Below, piece after piece: positions 1 to 8,526 of a stretch of 64,000 nt of DNA. Under the pieces are notes generated by a model. The model searched no databases. It worked only from the letters and a program-made list of their open reading frames with translations, and was not told the origin of the DNA. The position numbers and the translations under genes were made by a program. Each line of letters starts with the position of its first letter. The first letter of the stretch is position 1. The DNA lies in assembly GCF_021049285.1 (NCBI RefSeq), contig NZ_CP088017.1, positions 496,001 to 560,000 on the forward strand, in the 5' to 3' direction. Source of the DNA: Ruania halotolerans. GTDB taxonomy: Bacteria > Actinomycetota > Actinomycetes > Actinomycetales > Beutenbergiaceae.

Positions 1-88
1 CAGCGTCCTCGGCCGCCGTGAACTCGGCTCCACGGCGAACGAGAACAGCCAGGGTGCGCGGTCCCAGAGTGCGCAGCAGATCATCCAT
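1..88 (-). CDS. ECF sigma factor, ECF42/DUF6596 type (5' end only)
   Basis: Only the first 29 codons are in the window; the gene runs off the left edge. The readable N-terminus (MDDLLRTLGPRTLAVLVRRG) matches the start of the large sigma factors with a C-terminal DUF6596 extension (ECF42), normally about 400 residues. A GTG at 91 is in frame directly before the ATG at 88, so either may be used. It lies 13-16 nt behind the DGPF gene on the same strand, the standard gene order for this family, and is therefore probably co-transcribed from the ECF42-type promoter at 567-593, implying positive autoregulation. Family assignment rests on the short N-terminus plus context. Confidence 0.75.
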   Translation of the reverse strand, partial: MDDLLRTLGPRTLAVLVRRGAEFTAAEDA

Positions 89-104
89 CACCGGGCCCGG
101 ATGT

Positions 105-515
105 TCAGCCGATCGCGGGTGGCTCGGTCAGGAACGGACGAACCTCGATCCACTCCTTGATCGTGCGGCCACCTGGCCCGGGCGCCGAGGAGAGGAACGC
201 CGCGACTTCGTGGGCGCGCTCGGTGGAGTCCACATCGATCATCATCCACCCGGCGATCAGGTCTTTCGACTCCGCGAACGGGCCGTCGGTGAGCGGAGGC
301 CGTCCTTCACCGTCATAGCGAACGAACGTGCCCTCGGGGGAGAGCGCCTGGGCGTCCACGAACTCGCCCCGCTCGCGGAGTGTGTCTGCCACGTGGTCCA
401 TGAACGCGATGTGCGCGTCGATTTCCTCCGGTGCCCACTGCTCCATCGGAATGCTGCCCTCGGCGGTGGGCTGCGGGCCGCCGCGGTAATGCTTGAGCAA
501 GAGGTATTTCGCCAT
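105..515 (-). CDS. YCII-related DGPF-domain protein
   Basis: A 136-residue cytosolic protein of the YCII-like/DGPF family. The diagnostic D-G-P-F tetrapeptide is at residues 77-80, followed by the conserved E-x-K-D-L-I-A-G-W segment. These proteins are thought to work with ECF42 sigma factors, but their reaction is unknown. The start at 515 (MAKYLLLKHY) is chosen because GGAGAAGG lies just upstream and family members start here; an in-frame ATG at 560 would add 15 residues, but lies at the expected transcription start. It is the first gene of a two-gene unit with the sigma factor. Length and ends look complete. Confidence 0.9.
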   Translation of the reverse strand: MAKYLLLKHYRGGPQPTAEGSIPMEQWAPEEIDAHIAFMDHVADTLRERGEFVDAQALSPEGTFVRYDGEGRPPLTDGPFAESKDLIAGWMMIDVDSTERAHEVAAFLSSAPGPGGRTIKEWIEVRPFLTEPPAIG

Positions 516-566
516 TGTTCCTTCTCCTGTGATCCGTGCCGGCCAGTCTGCCGTCATCATCTCGAA

Positions 567-593
567 GACGGAGCCGAAACCGACGTCTCGACA
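567..593 (-). promoter_or_regulatory. ECF42-type promoter for the DGPF-sigma operon
   Basis: On the minus strand TGTCGA (593-588) is followed by exactly 17 nt and CGTC (570-567). ECF42 sigma factors are reported to recognise TGTCGA at -35 and CGA/TC at -10. Transcription would start near 560, giving a leader of about 45 nt before the DGPF start at 515. The match of both elements and spacing, directly in front of the cognate operon, makes autoregulation likely. Confidence 0.75.
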
Positions 594-745
594 TCGGCGC
601 GAAGTTTTCGCCCTGGCGAACCCGCGAATTTCTTCGTACTCTCATTTTGTCTTGTCAATTCGCCCGCGGGTGCGCCGTTTCGAGCGTTCGCCGACGTGGT
701 GGCAAAGGGCCACCATCCATCCCCCACGTGAGCTGGAGTCCTGCC

Positions 746-2647
746 GTGTCAACCATCCCCGAACTGGCCCCCCAGGAGGCGCCAGAGAGCGACGCGGCCA
801 TCGTGGCCGCGGTGCGCCGAGGGCGAGTGGGCGAGTTCGCGGTGCTGTACGAGCGGTACAAGGACCAGGCCATGCGGATCGCCCGCCGTGATGCGGGACC
901 AGACGACGCCCCCGACCTCGTCCAGGAGACGTTCGCTCGGGTGCTGCAGGCCATCCGCAAGGGCGGCGGCCCCACCGAAGACGTGCCCGGGTACCTGTTC
1001 CGCACGTTGCGCAACCTCCGTATCGACCGGGGCGGGCGCCGGGAGGCGCCTGCCGACGATGTCGAGTCGCTGGGACCCCCGGGATTGTGGGTGGTCGACG
1101 ATGACGCCGATGCGACCCTTGACCGCGGGCTTGTGTCCGAGGCATTCAAGGGGCTACCGCCGCGCTGGCGTGAGGTGCTCTGGCTCACGGAGGTCGAGGG
1201 CGCCGGCCCGGGTGAACTGTCCGAGCGGATGGGAATGCGCCCGACGGCGATCTCCACCCTCTCCGCACGCGCCAGGCAGGGCTTCCGGTCGGCCTGGCTG
1301 CAGGCACATCTGCGCTCCGACGGCGCCCCTGACGCGTGCCGTCCGGTGATCGCACGTCTCGGCGACTACGAGACCGGGCGCCTCTCCAGTCGTCGCCGGG
1401 CTGAGGTTCAGCGGCACCTGGCTACCTGCACGGACTGCCCGGTCCTGCTCACCGAACTGACCGCCGTCTCGGAACGGCTCGGCGCCATGTTGTTGCCGCT
1501 GGTGATCCTTGCCCCGAACGCCATCTGGTGGGTGTTCGGCGGTGGGGTGGCCAAGGCCGGCGTGCTCCTGGTCGGAGGGGTCCAGAGCGCGGGGCGCAGG
1601 CTCCGCAGTCCGAAGCTGGTCCTCGGTGCCGTGACGGGGGCGACGGCTGTTGTTGCAGTCGCGGTGGCCGCCTACGCATGGGACCCGCCTGGGTCCCCGC
1701 CGGACGGGCAGGTCCCGGGCGCCACGGCGACCGCCGATGCCACGCCACCCTCGAGCCCGGACCCATCAGGCGGGATTGCAACGAGCGGCAGCGAGACCTC
1801 ACCACAACCCGCCGAGGATGCGGAACCGACCGAGGGCCCTGCTCCGGAGCCGGCGCCTGGCGATCGCCCACCGGCTCCCGCGCCCGAGCCGGGCCTACCC
1901 GAGGCTGAGCAGGTACCCGGATCCGGGACCCGCCCCGCCCCCGAGCCTCAGCCGCAACCGACTCCCGCGCCCGGCCCCACACAGGAACCCGACCCGCAGG
2001 AGCCCGAGCCGACCCCTGGCCCCACCCCTGATCCCGAGCCGACCCCCGATCCCACCGAGGATCCGGAGCCTGAACTCGTCCCGCCTCCACCACCGGTCAT
2101 CGAGCTGCCGAACCAGACCGAGGTCCGCGTCGCGCCTGTCCTGGTCGGGACGGCGCTACCTGGCGTGGTCGTGACGGTGACCGGTGACGATGCGCCCGCC
2201 GGAACAGCCGTGGCCGACGAGGATGGCGCGTGGACGCTCGTGCCCGAGAGCCCGGCCCAGTTCTACACCGCCACCCAAGAGGTGGTGGACGGAGCCTCCG
2301 AGGAGTTCGTTGGCACGTCAGGACCCAGCAACGTGGTCGGCCCGTTCCAGTACACGCCGCCACAGTGGGTAGGGATCTCCGACGGGTCCACCCGCCCCCT
2401 CGCCGACTACGACGACGATGGCGATCGTGATGATCTGCTGATCTCCTTCCAGGGCGAGCCGGGCACAACGATTCGCGTCCTCGTGGACGGCATCGATGTT
2501 GGCGGGACCGTGATCAGTGATGCCGGGGCCATCGAGCGCTACGTGCCCGACATTGCCGCGGGTGTGCATGAGCTCGGCGTGCACTACGTCGATCCGGACA
2601 CCGGCGCGAGGGGCCCGGCAATGATCGTGACGATCACCGCGGTATGA
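746..2647 (+). CDS. ECF sigma factor fused to zinc-finger-like, membrane and extracytoplasmic domains
   Basis: A 633-residue protein. Residues about 28-95 carry sigma region 2 and about 130-190 region 4, so it should bind RNA polymerase and promoters. Next comes an anti-sigma-like motif H-x3-C-x2-C (about residues 223-230), a hydrophobic stretch near 246-275, a clear membrane span near 292-311, a Pro/Glu/Thr-rich linker to about 450, and a beta-rich C-terminal part that would lie outside the membrane. The GTG at 746 is chosen for an upstream TGGAG; GTG 728 is also possible. The design resembles actinobacterial ECF groups (ECF52-like) that merge sigma factor, zinc-finger regulator and sensor in one chain. 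The signal sensed is unknown. Confidence 0.85.
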   Translation: MSTIPELAPQEAPESDAAIVAAVRRGRVGEFAVLYERYKDQAMRIARRDAGPDDAPDLVQETFARVLQAIRKGGGPTEDVPGYLFRTLRNLRIDRGGRREAPADDVESLGPPGLWVVDDDADATLDRGLVSEAFKGLPPRWREVLWLTEVEGAGPGELSERMGMRPTAISTLSARARQGFRSAWLQAHLRSDGAPDACRPVIARLGDYETGRLSSRRRAEVQRHLATCTDCPVLLTELTAVSERLGAMLLPLVILAPNAIWWVFGGGVAKAGVLLVGGVQSAGRRLRSPKLVLGAVTGATAVVAVAVAAYAWDPPGSPPDGQVPGATATADATPPSSPDPSGGIATSGSETSPQPAEDAEPTEGPAPEPAPGDRPPAPAPEPGLPEAEQVPGSGTRPAPEPQPQPTPAPGPTQEPDPQEPEPTPGPTPDPEPTPDPTEDPEPELVPPPPPVIELPNQTEVRVAPVLVGTALPGVVVTVTGDDAPAGTAVADEDGAWTLVPESPAQFYTATQEVVDGASEEFVGTSGPSNVVGPFQYTPPQWVGISDGSTRPLADYDDDGDRDDLLISFQGEPGTTIRVLVDGIDVGGTVISDAGAIERYVPDIAAGVHELGVHYVDPDTGARGPAMIVTITAV

Positions 2648-2789
2648 CGAGACCGTCAAGGTAACTGCCGTCAATTCCCCCTGATCGCCATCTGGCGGCC
2701 GACGCGCTCCGGTGCCACGCTGAGGAAATGCCCCATATCCCGGGGTCACCCCCACAGTCCGTCACGAACGGACGAGAGAGTGAGCACCC

Positions 2790-3890
2790 ATGCGAGTCGG
2801 CGTCGTCACGGAGATCAAGAACAACGAGTATCGGGTCTCGGCCACACCCGCGGGTGTGCACGAGCTGGTTGAGCACGGTCATCAGGTACGGGTCCAATCA
2901 GGCGCGGGTTCGGGATCCTCGTGTGGTGACGAGGCCTATGCCGCCGCCGGTGCTGAGCTCGTCGAGGGCGCCGCCGATGTGTGGGACTGGGCCGAGCTGG
3001 TGCTCAAGGTGAAGGAGCCGATCGCCGAGGAGTACAGATACCTGCGCGAAGGGCTCACGCTCTTCACCTACCTGCACCTGGCAGCCGACGAGCGACTCAC
3101 CCGCGCGCTTGTTGAGTCCGGAGCCACCGCGATCGCGTACGAGACGGTCCAGGCGCCGGACGGGTCGCTGCCGTTGCTCGCTCCGATGAGCGAGGTGGCC
3201 GGCCGCCTGGCCACCCAGGTCGGTGCGATCCACCTGATGCGCCCCTACCGGGGTCGTGGTCAGTTGCTCGGGGGCGTGCCCGGGACGCCCCGAGGCAGAG
3301 TATTGGTGATCGGCGGCGGCGTGGCCGGCGAGCATGCGGCGACGATCGCCGTCGGAATGCAGGCTCACGTCACGGTGCTCGACGTGTCGTTGCCCAAGTT
3401 GCGTGCCCTGGATGCGCGGTTTGGACCGCGCATCAGTACGGCACGGTCGAACGCCTACATCGTGGCCGAACATGTGCGGGAGGCTGACCTGGTGATCGGC
3501 GCAGCCCTCGTGCCCGGTGCCGAGGCGCCGACATTGGTCACCGATGCGATGGTGGCCACGATGCGTCCGGGTTCAGTGCTGGTCGACATTGCCATCGATC
3601 AGGGTGGCTGCTTCGAGGGATCGCGGCCGACCACGCACGACGATCCCGTTTTCGCGGTGCATGATTCGCTCTACTACTGCGTGGCGAATATGCCCGGTGC
3701 GGTGCCGATCACCTCAACGATCGCGCTCACCAACGCCACCTTGCCCTACGCACTGGCGATCGCCGACGCGGGGTGGCGCACCGCCGTCGAGGCTGTTCCG
3801 GCTCTTGCCCGCGGCGTGAATCTCACCGAGGGGCGCCTGGTGAACACAGCCGTCGGACACGCCCACGGAATCGACGCGGAACCACTGTGA
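2790..3890 (+). CDS. ald: alanine dehydrogenase
   Basis: A 366-residue NAD-dependent enzyme interconverting L-alanine and pyruvate plus ammonium. The start [10 protein letters not shown] is typical. Lys75 and His96, which bind pyruvate in the Mycobacterium tuberculosis enzyme, are at the same numbers here, and the nucleotide-binding GGGVAG is at 175-180. Length is normal. A GAGAG ribosome site precedes the ATG. The leader holds a perfect hairpin or operator GTCCGT-CACGA-ACGGAC (2757-2773), a possible regulator site. No linked regulator gene is seen. It converges on the cation efflux gene with 34 bp between them. Confidence 0.97.
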   Translation: MRVGVVTEIKNNEYRVSATPAGVHELVEHGHQVRVQSGAGSGSSCGDEAYAAAGAELVEGAADVWDWAELVLKVKEPIAEEYRYLREGLTLFTYLHLAADERLTRALVESGATAIAYETVQAPDGSLPLLAPMSEVAGRLATQVGAIHLMRPYRGRGQLLGGVPGTPRGRVLVIGGGVAGEHAATIAVGMQAHVTVLDVSLPKLRALDARFGPRISTARSNAYIVAEHVREADLVIGAALVPGAEAPTLVTDAMVATMRPGSVLVDIAIDQGGCFEGSRPTTHDDPVFAVHDSLYYCVANMPGAVPITSTIALTNATLPYALAIADAGWRTAVEAVPALARGVNLTEGRLVNTAVGHAHGIDAEPL

Positions 3891-3924
3891 GGCACGCTGC
3901 GACCATGTTGACCGGTTCCGGCCC

Positions 3925-4860
3925 TCAGCGGTGCACCCCGGTCTCGTGACGCAGATGCCCCGCGGGTTCGAGCTGAAACGTGCAGTGCTCCACATCGAAG
4001 TGCCCCTCCAGGCACGCGGCGAGGGCGTCCAGGGTGGCGCACTCCAGGTCGGGATCCACTTCCCCGGCACCGCGAGTGTCCAGCACCACGTGTGCGGACA
4101 ACACCGGCACGCCGCTGGTGATGGTCCACGCGTGCACATCATGCACGTCCTGCACGGCAGGCAGGTCGGTGATGTGCTGGCGCACAGTCTCCAGGTCGAC
4201 ACCGCGAGGCGTCGACTCCAGCAGCACATCGGCCACGTCCTTGAGCAGGATGAGCGCGCGCGGCAGGATGAGCGCCCCGATGGCGAACGAGGCGATGGCG
4301 TCCGCCCTGGTCCACCCGGTGGTCATGATCACCACGCCAGCAACGATCACGGCCGCGGAGCCGACCAGGTCACCGAACACCTCCAGGTAAGCCCCCCGCA
4401 TGTTCAGGCTCTGCCCGCGGGCTCCTGCGAGCAGCAGCAGCGAGACGAGATTGGCGAGTGCGCCCACCACAGCCGCCACGAGCATCGGCCCGGTCTGGAT
4501 GTCCGGTTCGGCGCCCCAGCGCAGGAGAGCCTCCCGGATCACCAGCACGCCGACGGCGCACAGCACCATGGCATTGACCATCGCCGCGAGCACTTCGGCG
4601 CGCTGCCAGCCGAACGTCCGGCTCTGGGTGGCCGGGCGGGTGGCCAGGTGGGCAGCGATCAGGGCGATTGCCACACCGGCTGAATCGGTGAGCATATGCC
4701 CGGCATCCGCGAGCAGGGACAGAGATCCGGAGATCCACGCCCCCACCGCCTGGGCGATCATTGCCGTGAGTGTGATGGCCAGGACCACCTGCAGCCGTCG
4801 GCGATTCGCGTGCGTGGCGGTCACGCCGTGGTCGTGACCATGGCTGCGGCCGTTCGCCAT
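3925..4860 (-). CDS. cation diffusion facilitator (CDF) family metal exporter
   Basis: A 311-residue inner-membrane antiporter that exports divalent metal (Zn/Co/Cd type) in exchange for protons. The N-terminus has a His-rich HGHDHG stretch; the first membrane block ends in ADAGHMLTDSAG, whose His and Asp are metal ligands in TM2, and EVFGDLVGS supplies the TM5 ligands. A soluble C-terminal domain of about 90 residues follows. The start at 4860 has GGAGGT upstream (revcomp of 4869-4874). It is divergent from the copper ATPase and shares the CsoR-like operator region, suggesting joint metal-responsive control. The metal cannot be read from sequence alone. Confidence 0.92.
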   Translation of the reverse strand: MANGRSHGHDHGVTATHANRRRLQVVLAITLTAMIAQAVGAWISGSLSLLADAGHMLTDSAGVAIALIAAHLATRPATQSRTFGWQRAEVLAAMVNAMVLCAVGVLVIREALLRWGAEPDIQTGPMLVAAVVGALANLVSLLLLAGARGQSLNMRGAYLEVFGDLVGSAAVIVAGVVIMTTGWTRADAIASFAIGALILPRALILLKDVADVLLESTPRGVDLETVRQHITDLPAVQDVHDVHAWTITSGVPVLSAHVVLDTRGAGEVDPDLECATLDALAACLEGHFDVEHCTFQLEPAGHLRHETGVHR

Positions 4861-4897
4861 TGCGAGTACCTCCGTACGCTCGTCCAGTTGTCCGAGC

Positions 4898-4938
4898 ATA
4901 CCGCCCAGGGGTATGCTTCGGATACCCCCTGGAGGTAT
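4898..4938. promoter_or_regulatory. two CsoR/RcnR-type operators
   Basis: Two 17-bp near-palindromes, ATACCGCCCAGGGGTAT (4898-4914) and ATACCCCCTGGAGGTAT (4922-4938), lie between the divergent CDF and copper-ATPase genes, 24 bp start to start. Their ATACCC...GGTAT form matches sites of the CsoR/RcnR family of copper- or nickel/cobalt-sensing repressors. No csoR gene is present in the window, so the repressor would act from elsewhere. They would block both promoters when metal is low. Confidence 0.75.
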
Positions 4939-4963
4939 CCAGGGTTCGAAGTGGAGGAGGCGC

Positions 4964-7312
4964 ATGAGTACCACCGACCAGGCTCAGGGTGACCAGCGGC
5001 GGATCGAACTCGGCATCGGGGGCATGACGTGTGCTTCGTGCGCCGCGCGCGTCGAGAAGCGGCTGAATCGCCTCGACGGAGCCAGCGCCAGCGTGAACTA
5101 CGCCACTGAGAAGGCGCGGATCTTCACGGCGCCGAACGTCACCACAGCCGAACTGATCGAGGCTGTGGAGCAGGCCGGGTACACCGCGCACGAGCTGCGC
5201 ACTCAGGCAACGCAGCCCGACGGCGGCCCCACCGACAGTGGAACCCTCACCACCGCGGAGGACCAGGCTGGCCCGCACAGCCTTGCCCAGCTGCGCCACC
5301 GGCTGATCGTCAGCGCGCTCCTGTCGGTGCCGGTGATCGTGCTTGCCATGGTGCCGGCGCTGCAGTTCACCAACTGGCAGTGGCTCAGCCTCACGCTGGC
5401 CGCGCCTGTGGTGGTCTGGGGGGCCGCGCCGTTCCACCGCGCTGCGTGGACGAACCTCAAGCACGGCGCCGCCACGATGGACACTCTCATCTCGATGGGC
5501 ACCCTGGCCGCATTCACCTGGTCGCTGTGGGCGCTGTTCTTCGGCACCGCCGGCCACCCCGGGATGACCCACCCGTTCTCCCTGACCCTCGGAACGCAGG
5601 ACCCCACCGGGGCCCTCTACCTCGAAGTTGCCGCAGGCGTCACCACGTTCATCCTGGCCGGGCGCTACTTCGAACTGCGTGCCCGCCGCAACGCCGGTGC
5701 GGCATTGCGCGCCCTCCTCGACCTTGGCGCCAAGGACGTCACCCTGCTGCACGGCGGTCAGGAAGTCCGCCGGCCGGTCGCTGAACTGGCGGTCGGTGAT
5801 GAATTCGTCGTGCGCCCGGGCGAGACGATCGCCACCGACGGTGAGGTGATCGAAGGGCGCTCCGCCGTCGACGTCTCCATGCTCACCGGAGAATCGGTGC
5901 CGGCAGAGGTGGAGGCGGGGGGCGCCGTCGTGGGCGCCTCGGTGAACGTGGGCGGACGCCTCGTGGTGCGCGCCACCCGGATCGGGGCGGATACTCAGCT
6001 CGCGAAGATCGCCGCCCTGGTGGAAGAAGCGCAGAACGGGAAGGCGGCTGTGCAACGGCTCGCCGATCGCATCTCCGCGGTGTTCGTGCCGATCGTGATC
6101 GTGATCGCCCTCGCCACCCTCGCCGCGTGGTGGGGCAGCTCCGGTGAGCCGGCCAGCGCGTTCACGGCCGCCGTGGCCGTGCTGATCATCGCCTGCCCCT
6201 GCGCGCTCGGCTTGGCCACACCGACGGCGTTGCTCGTGGGGACCGGACGAGGTGCTCAGCTCGGGGTGCTCATCCGCGGGCCCGAGGTACTCGAGTCGAC
6301 CCGCAAGGTCGACACTGTGGTGCTCGACAAGACCGGGACGGTGACCACAGGAAAGATGGCTTTGCTCTCCGTGACCGCGGTATCCGCAGAGCACGGTGCT
6401 GACGAGGGCGGTGCTGACGAAGGTGGCGCTGACGAGGGCGCTGCCGACGAGAGCAGCGAGAACGAGGTGCTGCGCCGGGCCGGGGCCGTGGAGCACGCCT
6501 CTGAGCACCCCATCGCGGCCGCGGTGGCCGTCGCGGCGCGGGAGCGGCTCGGCGAGCTTCCCGCCGTCACCGACTTCGAGAACCTCGCCGGGCGTGGTGT
6601 GCGCGGCACCGTGGACGGCGTCGAGGTACTGGTCGGTCGCCCGGCCGTCCTGGCCGACGCCGGATATGCGCCCGCGCCTGCCGAGGTGTGGGACGAGGTG
6701 TCCGCGCGGGGTGCCACCGTGATCGCCGTCGGGTGGCAGGGGCGCACCCGCGGGCTGATCGAGGTGGGCGACACCGTCAAGGACACCTCCGCCGAGGCGG
6801 TGCAGATGCTCCGCGACCTGGGCTTGGAACCCGTGCTGCTCACTGGCGACAACGACCGTGCCGCGCAGCGAGTGGCCGCCGAGGTGGGGATCACCGAAGT
6901 GATCGCGGAGGTACTGCCGGCCGAGAAGGTGGACCAGGTGCGCCGACTGCAGGAGTCCGGCCGGGTGGTGGCCATGGTGGGGGACGGCGTGAATGACGCC
7001 GCCGCGCTCGCCACCGCCGATCTCGGACTGGCCATGGGCACTGGCACCGATGCCGCCATCGAGGCGAGCGACATCACCCTGGTCAGCGGCGATCTTCGCG
7101 CTGCAGCCGATGCGGTCCGGCTGGCGCGCCGCACGCTCAACACCATCAAGGGCAACCTGTTCTGGGCGTTCGCCTACAACGTGGCTGCCATTCCGGTGGC
7201 GGCGCTCGGGCTGCTGAATCCGATGATCGCCGGGGCCGCGATGGCGTTCTCGTCGGTGTTCGTGGTGACGAACAGCCTGCGGCTGCGCGCCTTCCGCACC
7301 GCGCTCCGATGA
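4964..7312 (+). CDS. copA: copper-translocating P-type ATPase
   Basis: A 782-residue P1B-1 ATPase that pumps Cu(I) out of the cytosol. One N-terminal heavy-metal domain carries GMTCASC (residues 20-26). The membrane metal site CPC is at 411-413, the phosphorylated Asp455 lies in DKTGT, TGES marks the actuator domain, and GDGVND is at 673-678. The start at 4964 follows GGAGGAGG (4953-4960); an earlier ATG inside the first operator is unlikely. After the phosphorylation motif there is a low-complexity acidic insert (GADEG)x3 that family members usually lack. The gene is divergent from the CDF exporter and preceded by two CsoR-like sites. Confidence 0.95.
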   Translation: MSTTDQAQGDQRRIELGIGGMTCASCAARVEKRLNRLDGASASVNYATEKARIFTAPNVTTAELIEAVEQAGYTAHELRTQATQPDGGPTDSGTLTTAEDQAGPHSLAQLRHRLIVSALLSVPVIVLAMVPALQFTNWQWLSLTLAAPVVVWGAAPFHRAAWTNLKHGAATMDTLISMGTLAAFTWSLWALFFGTAGHPGMTHPFSLTLGTQDPTGALYLEVAAGVTTFILAGRYFELRARRNAGAALRALLDLGAKDVTLLHGGQEVRRPVAELAVGDEFVVRPGETIATDGEVIEGRSAVDVSMLTGESVPAEVEAGGAVVGASVNVGGRLVVRATRIGADTQLAKIAALVEEAQNGKAAVQRLADRISAVFVPIVIVIALATLAAWWGSSGEPASAFTAAVAVLIIACPCALGLATPTALLVGTGRGAQLGVLIRGPEVLESTRKVDTVVLDKTGTVTTGKMALLSVTAVSAEHGADEGGADEGGADEGAADESSENEVLRRAGAVEHASEHPIAAAVAVAARERLGELPAVTDFENLAGRGVRGTVDGVEVLVGRPAVLADAGYAPAPAEVWDEVSARGATVIAVGWQGRTRGLIEVGDTVKDTSAEAVQMLRDLGLEPVLLTGDNDRAAQRVAAEVGITEVIAEVLPAEKVDQVRRLQESGRVVAMVGDGVNDAAALATADLGLAMGTGTDAAIEASDITLVSGDLRAAADAVRLARRTLNTIKGNLFWAFAYNVAAIPVAALGLLNPMIAGAAMAFSSVFVVTNSLRLRAFRTALR
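6395..6451 (+). repeat. 15-bp in-frame tandem repeat in copA
   Basis: Three full and one partial copies of GGTGCTGACGAGGGC and variants encode GADEG-GADEG-GADEG-AADE in the nucleotide-binding region of the ATPase, shortly after DKTGT. The unit is a multiple of three, so copy number can vary without breaking the frame. Confidence 0.85.
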
Positions 7313-7363
7313 GAACTGCGCTCCGATGAGAACTGCGCTCCGATGAGAACGCGCTCCGGTGAG
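7301..7363 (+). repeat. 17-bp tandem repeat spanning the copA stop codon
   Basis: Units GCGCTCCGATGAGAACT start at 7301 and 7318; a third lacks its last base (7335-7350) and a fourth is partial (7351-7363). The first unit contains the last codons and TGA of copA, so every further unit carries another copy of the gene end. This looks like slippage or short tandem duplication after the gene was fixed. No function is evident. Confidence 0.9.
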
Positions 7364-7438
7364 GATCCTCGATCCAGCACCGCGCGGTCGCCATCGTGGC
7401 CTCGTGCCCGTCACCTCGGCAGCGGCCCCGGGCGTTGC

Positions 7439-8428
7439 TCAGGTCTGACGGACCGGTTTGGCAGGCACCCGGACCAGGAGGGAGCCGTGATCGACCTGCG
7501 CGCGCAATCGCACCACCTGGCCAAGGTACTCACCATCGACCTGGAAATGCTCTGGGTGGCGCAGGGTCAACCGCACGTCCCGGGTGCGTCGCACGAGCAC
7601 GGCCGCACCGGTACGCAGTGGCCGCCGGTGGCCATGTTTGCGGCGGAGCCGTCGCACCGCGCCGTTCTCCTGCAGGAACCACGAGGCCACCTCCCGCCAG
7701 CCTTTGGCGTCGTCGGCGTGCAGGAGCAGCAGGTCGAGTTCACCGTCATCCACCTCGGCGTCGGGAAGCAGCACCAGCCCGGCCGGCAACGCGCCACCGT
7801 TGGCGATGGCCAGAGTGAGAAGACGGGCATCTTGGGGCGGGTCGCCGTCAAGGCTGTAGGTCACATCGATCCGGTCCGAGCGGGTCATCCCACGGGTCAC
7901 ACCGGCCACGTAGGCGAGCCACCCGAGGTACTCCTTTGCCTCTGCCGAGGTATGCACCACCATCTGGGCGTCCACCCCGAAGCCGGCAAGCACGAGAAAG
8001 GTCCGGTGCAACCGCTGCCCATCGGCCAGATCGGCGGTGAGGCGACCGGTGTCTACGCGGCGATCGGCGCCGGTCAGCGCTGCGCGCAGGGAGGCGATCT
8101 GGTCCAGCACGGGCAGGCCGACGTTGCGGGCGAACAGATTCGTGGATCCGATCGGCCACAGGCCGAGCGGTTGTTCGGTGCCTGCCAGCACTTCCGCCGT
8201 CAGGCGTACCGTGCCGTCACCACCGGCCGCAATGACCACCTCGGCGTGCTCTCCACCGGCCTCGACGAGCCGGGATCGCAGCGTTTCAGCGGTGTCGTTG
8301 GCCTGGGTGGGCACCCAGATGGACGGTTCCCATCCGGCCCGGCGCTCCTCCCGGTTCATCACGCGGCGCCAGCGCGGGCCGGTCGCCTTGTCGGGGTGGT
8401 AGACGACGGCGGCACGCGGCTGTGCCAT
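7439..8428 (-). CDS. diacylglycerol kinase-family lipid kinase
   Basis: A 329-residue soluble enzyme of the DAGK/YegS/sphingosine-kinase fold that phosphorylates a lipid hydroxyl group. The ATP-binding GGDGT is at 69-73 and P-I-G-S-T-N at 92-97 (usually P-x-G-T-x-N, so Ser replaces Thr). A C-terminal beta-sandwich follows with D-G-E-L-D and H-F-Q-V-D-G-E, normal for the family. The start at 8428 has AGGAGG upstream; earlier ATGs lack support. It is divergent from ribokinase with about 100 bp between. A second DAGK-family gene lies at 23266-24417. The lipid substrate is unknown. Confidence 0.9.
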   Translation of the reverse strand: MAQPRAAVVYHPDKATGPRWRRVMNREERRAGWEPSIWVPTQANDTAETLRSRLVEAGGEHAEVVIAAGGDGTVRLTAEVLAGTEQPLGLWPIGSTNLFARNVGLPVLDQIASLRAALTGADRRVDTGRLTADLADGQRLHRTFLVLAGFGVDAQMVVHTSAEAKEYLGWLAYVAGVTRGMTRSDRIDVTYSLDGDPPQDARLLTLAIANGGALPAGLVLLPDAEVDDGELDLLLLHADDAKGWREVASWFLQENGAVRRLRRKHGHRRPLRTGAAVLVRRTRDVRLTLRHPEHFQVDGEYLGQVVRLRAQVDHGSLLVRVPAKPVRQT

Positions 8429-8526
8429 GTGTGCCTCCTGCTCGTTCGGTTCGGTGACGCTCTGCTCGTGCCAGTATCCGTCGTAGTCTGCCCTGGGTTG
8501 TGCCAGACGAGGTGATGGGAGAGGCG

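Noticed and set aside
7301-7363. CRISPR array
   Set aside because: Units are contiguous with no spacers and are short; it is a simple tandem repeat. No cas genes occur in the window.
4370-7414. 1014-codon open frame on the strand opposite copA
   Set aside because: Composition is His/Gly/Arg-rich with no domain; it is a GC-skew shadow of the ATPase gene, which has all catalytic motifs.
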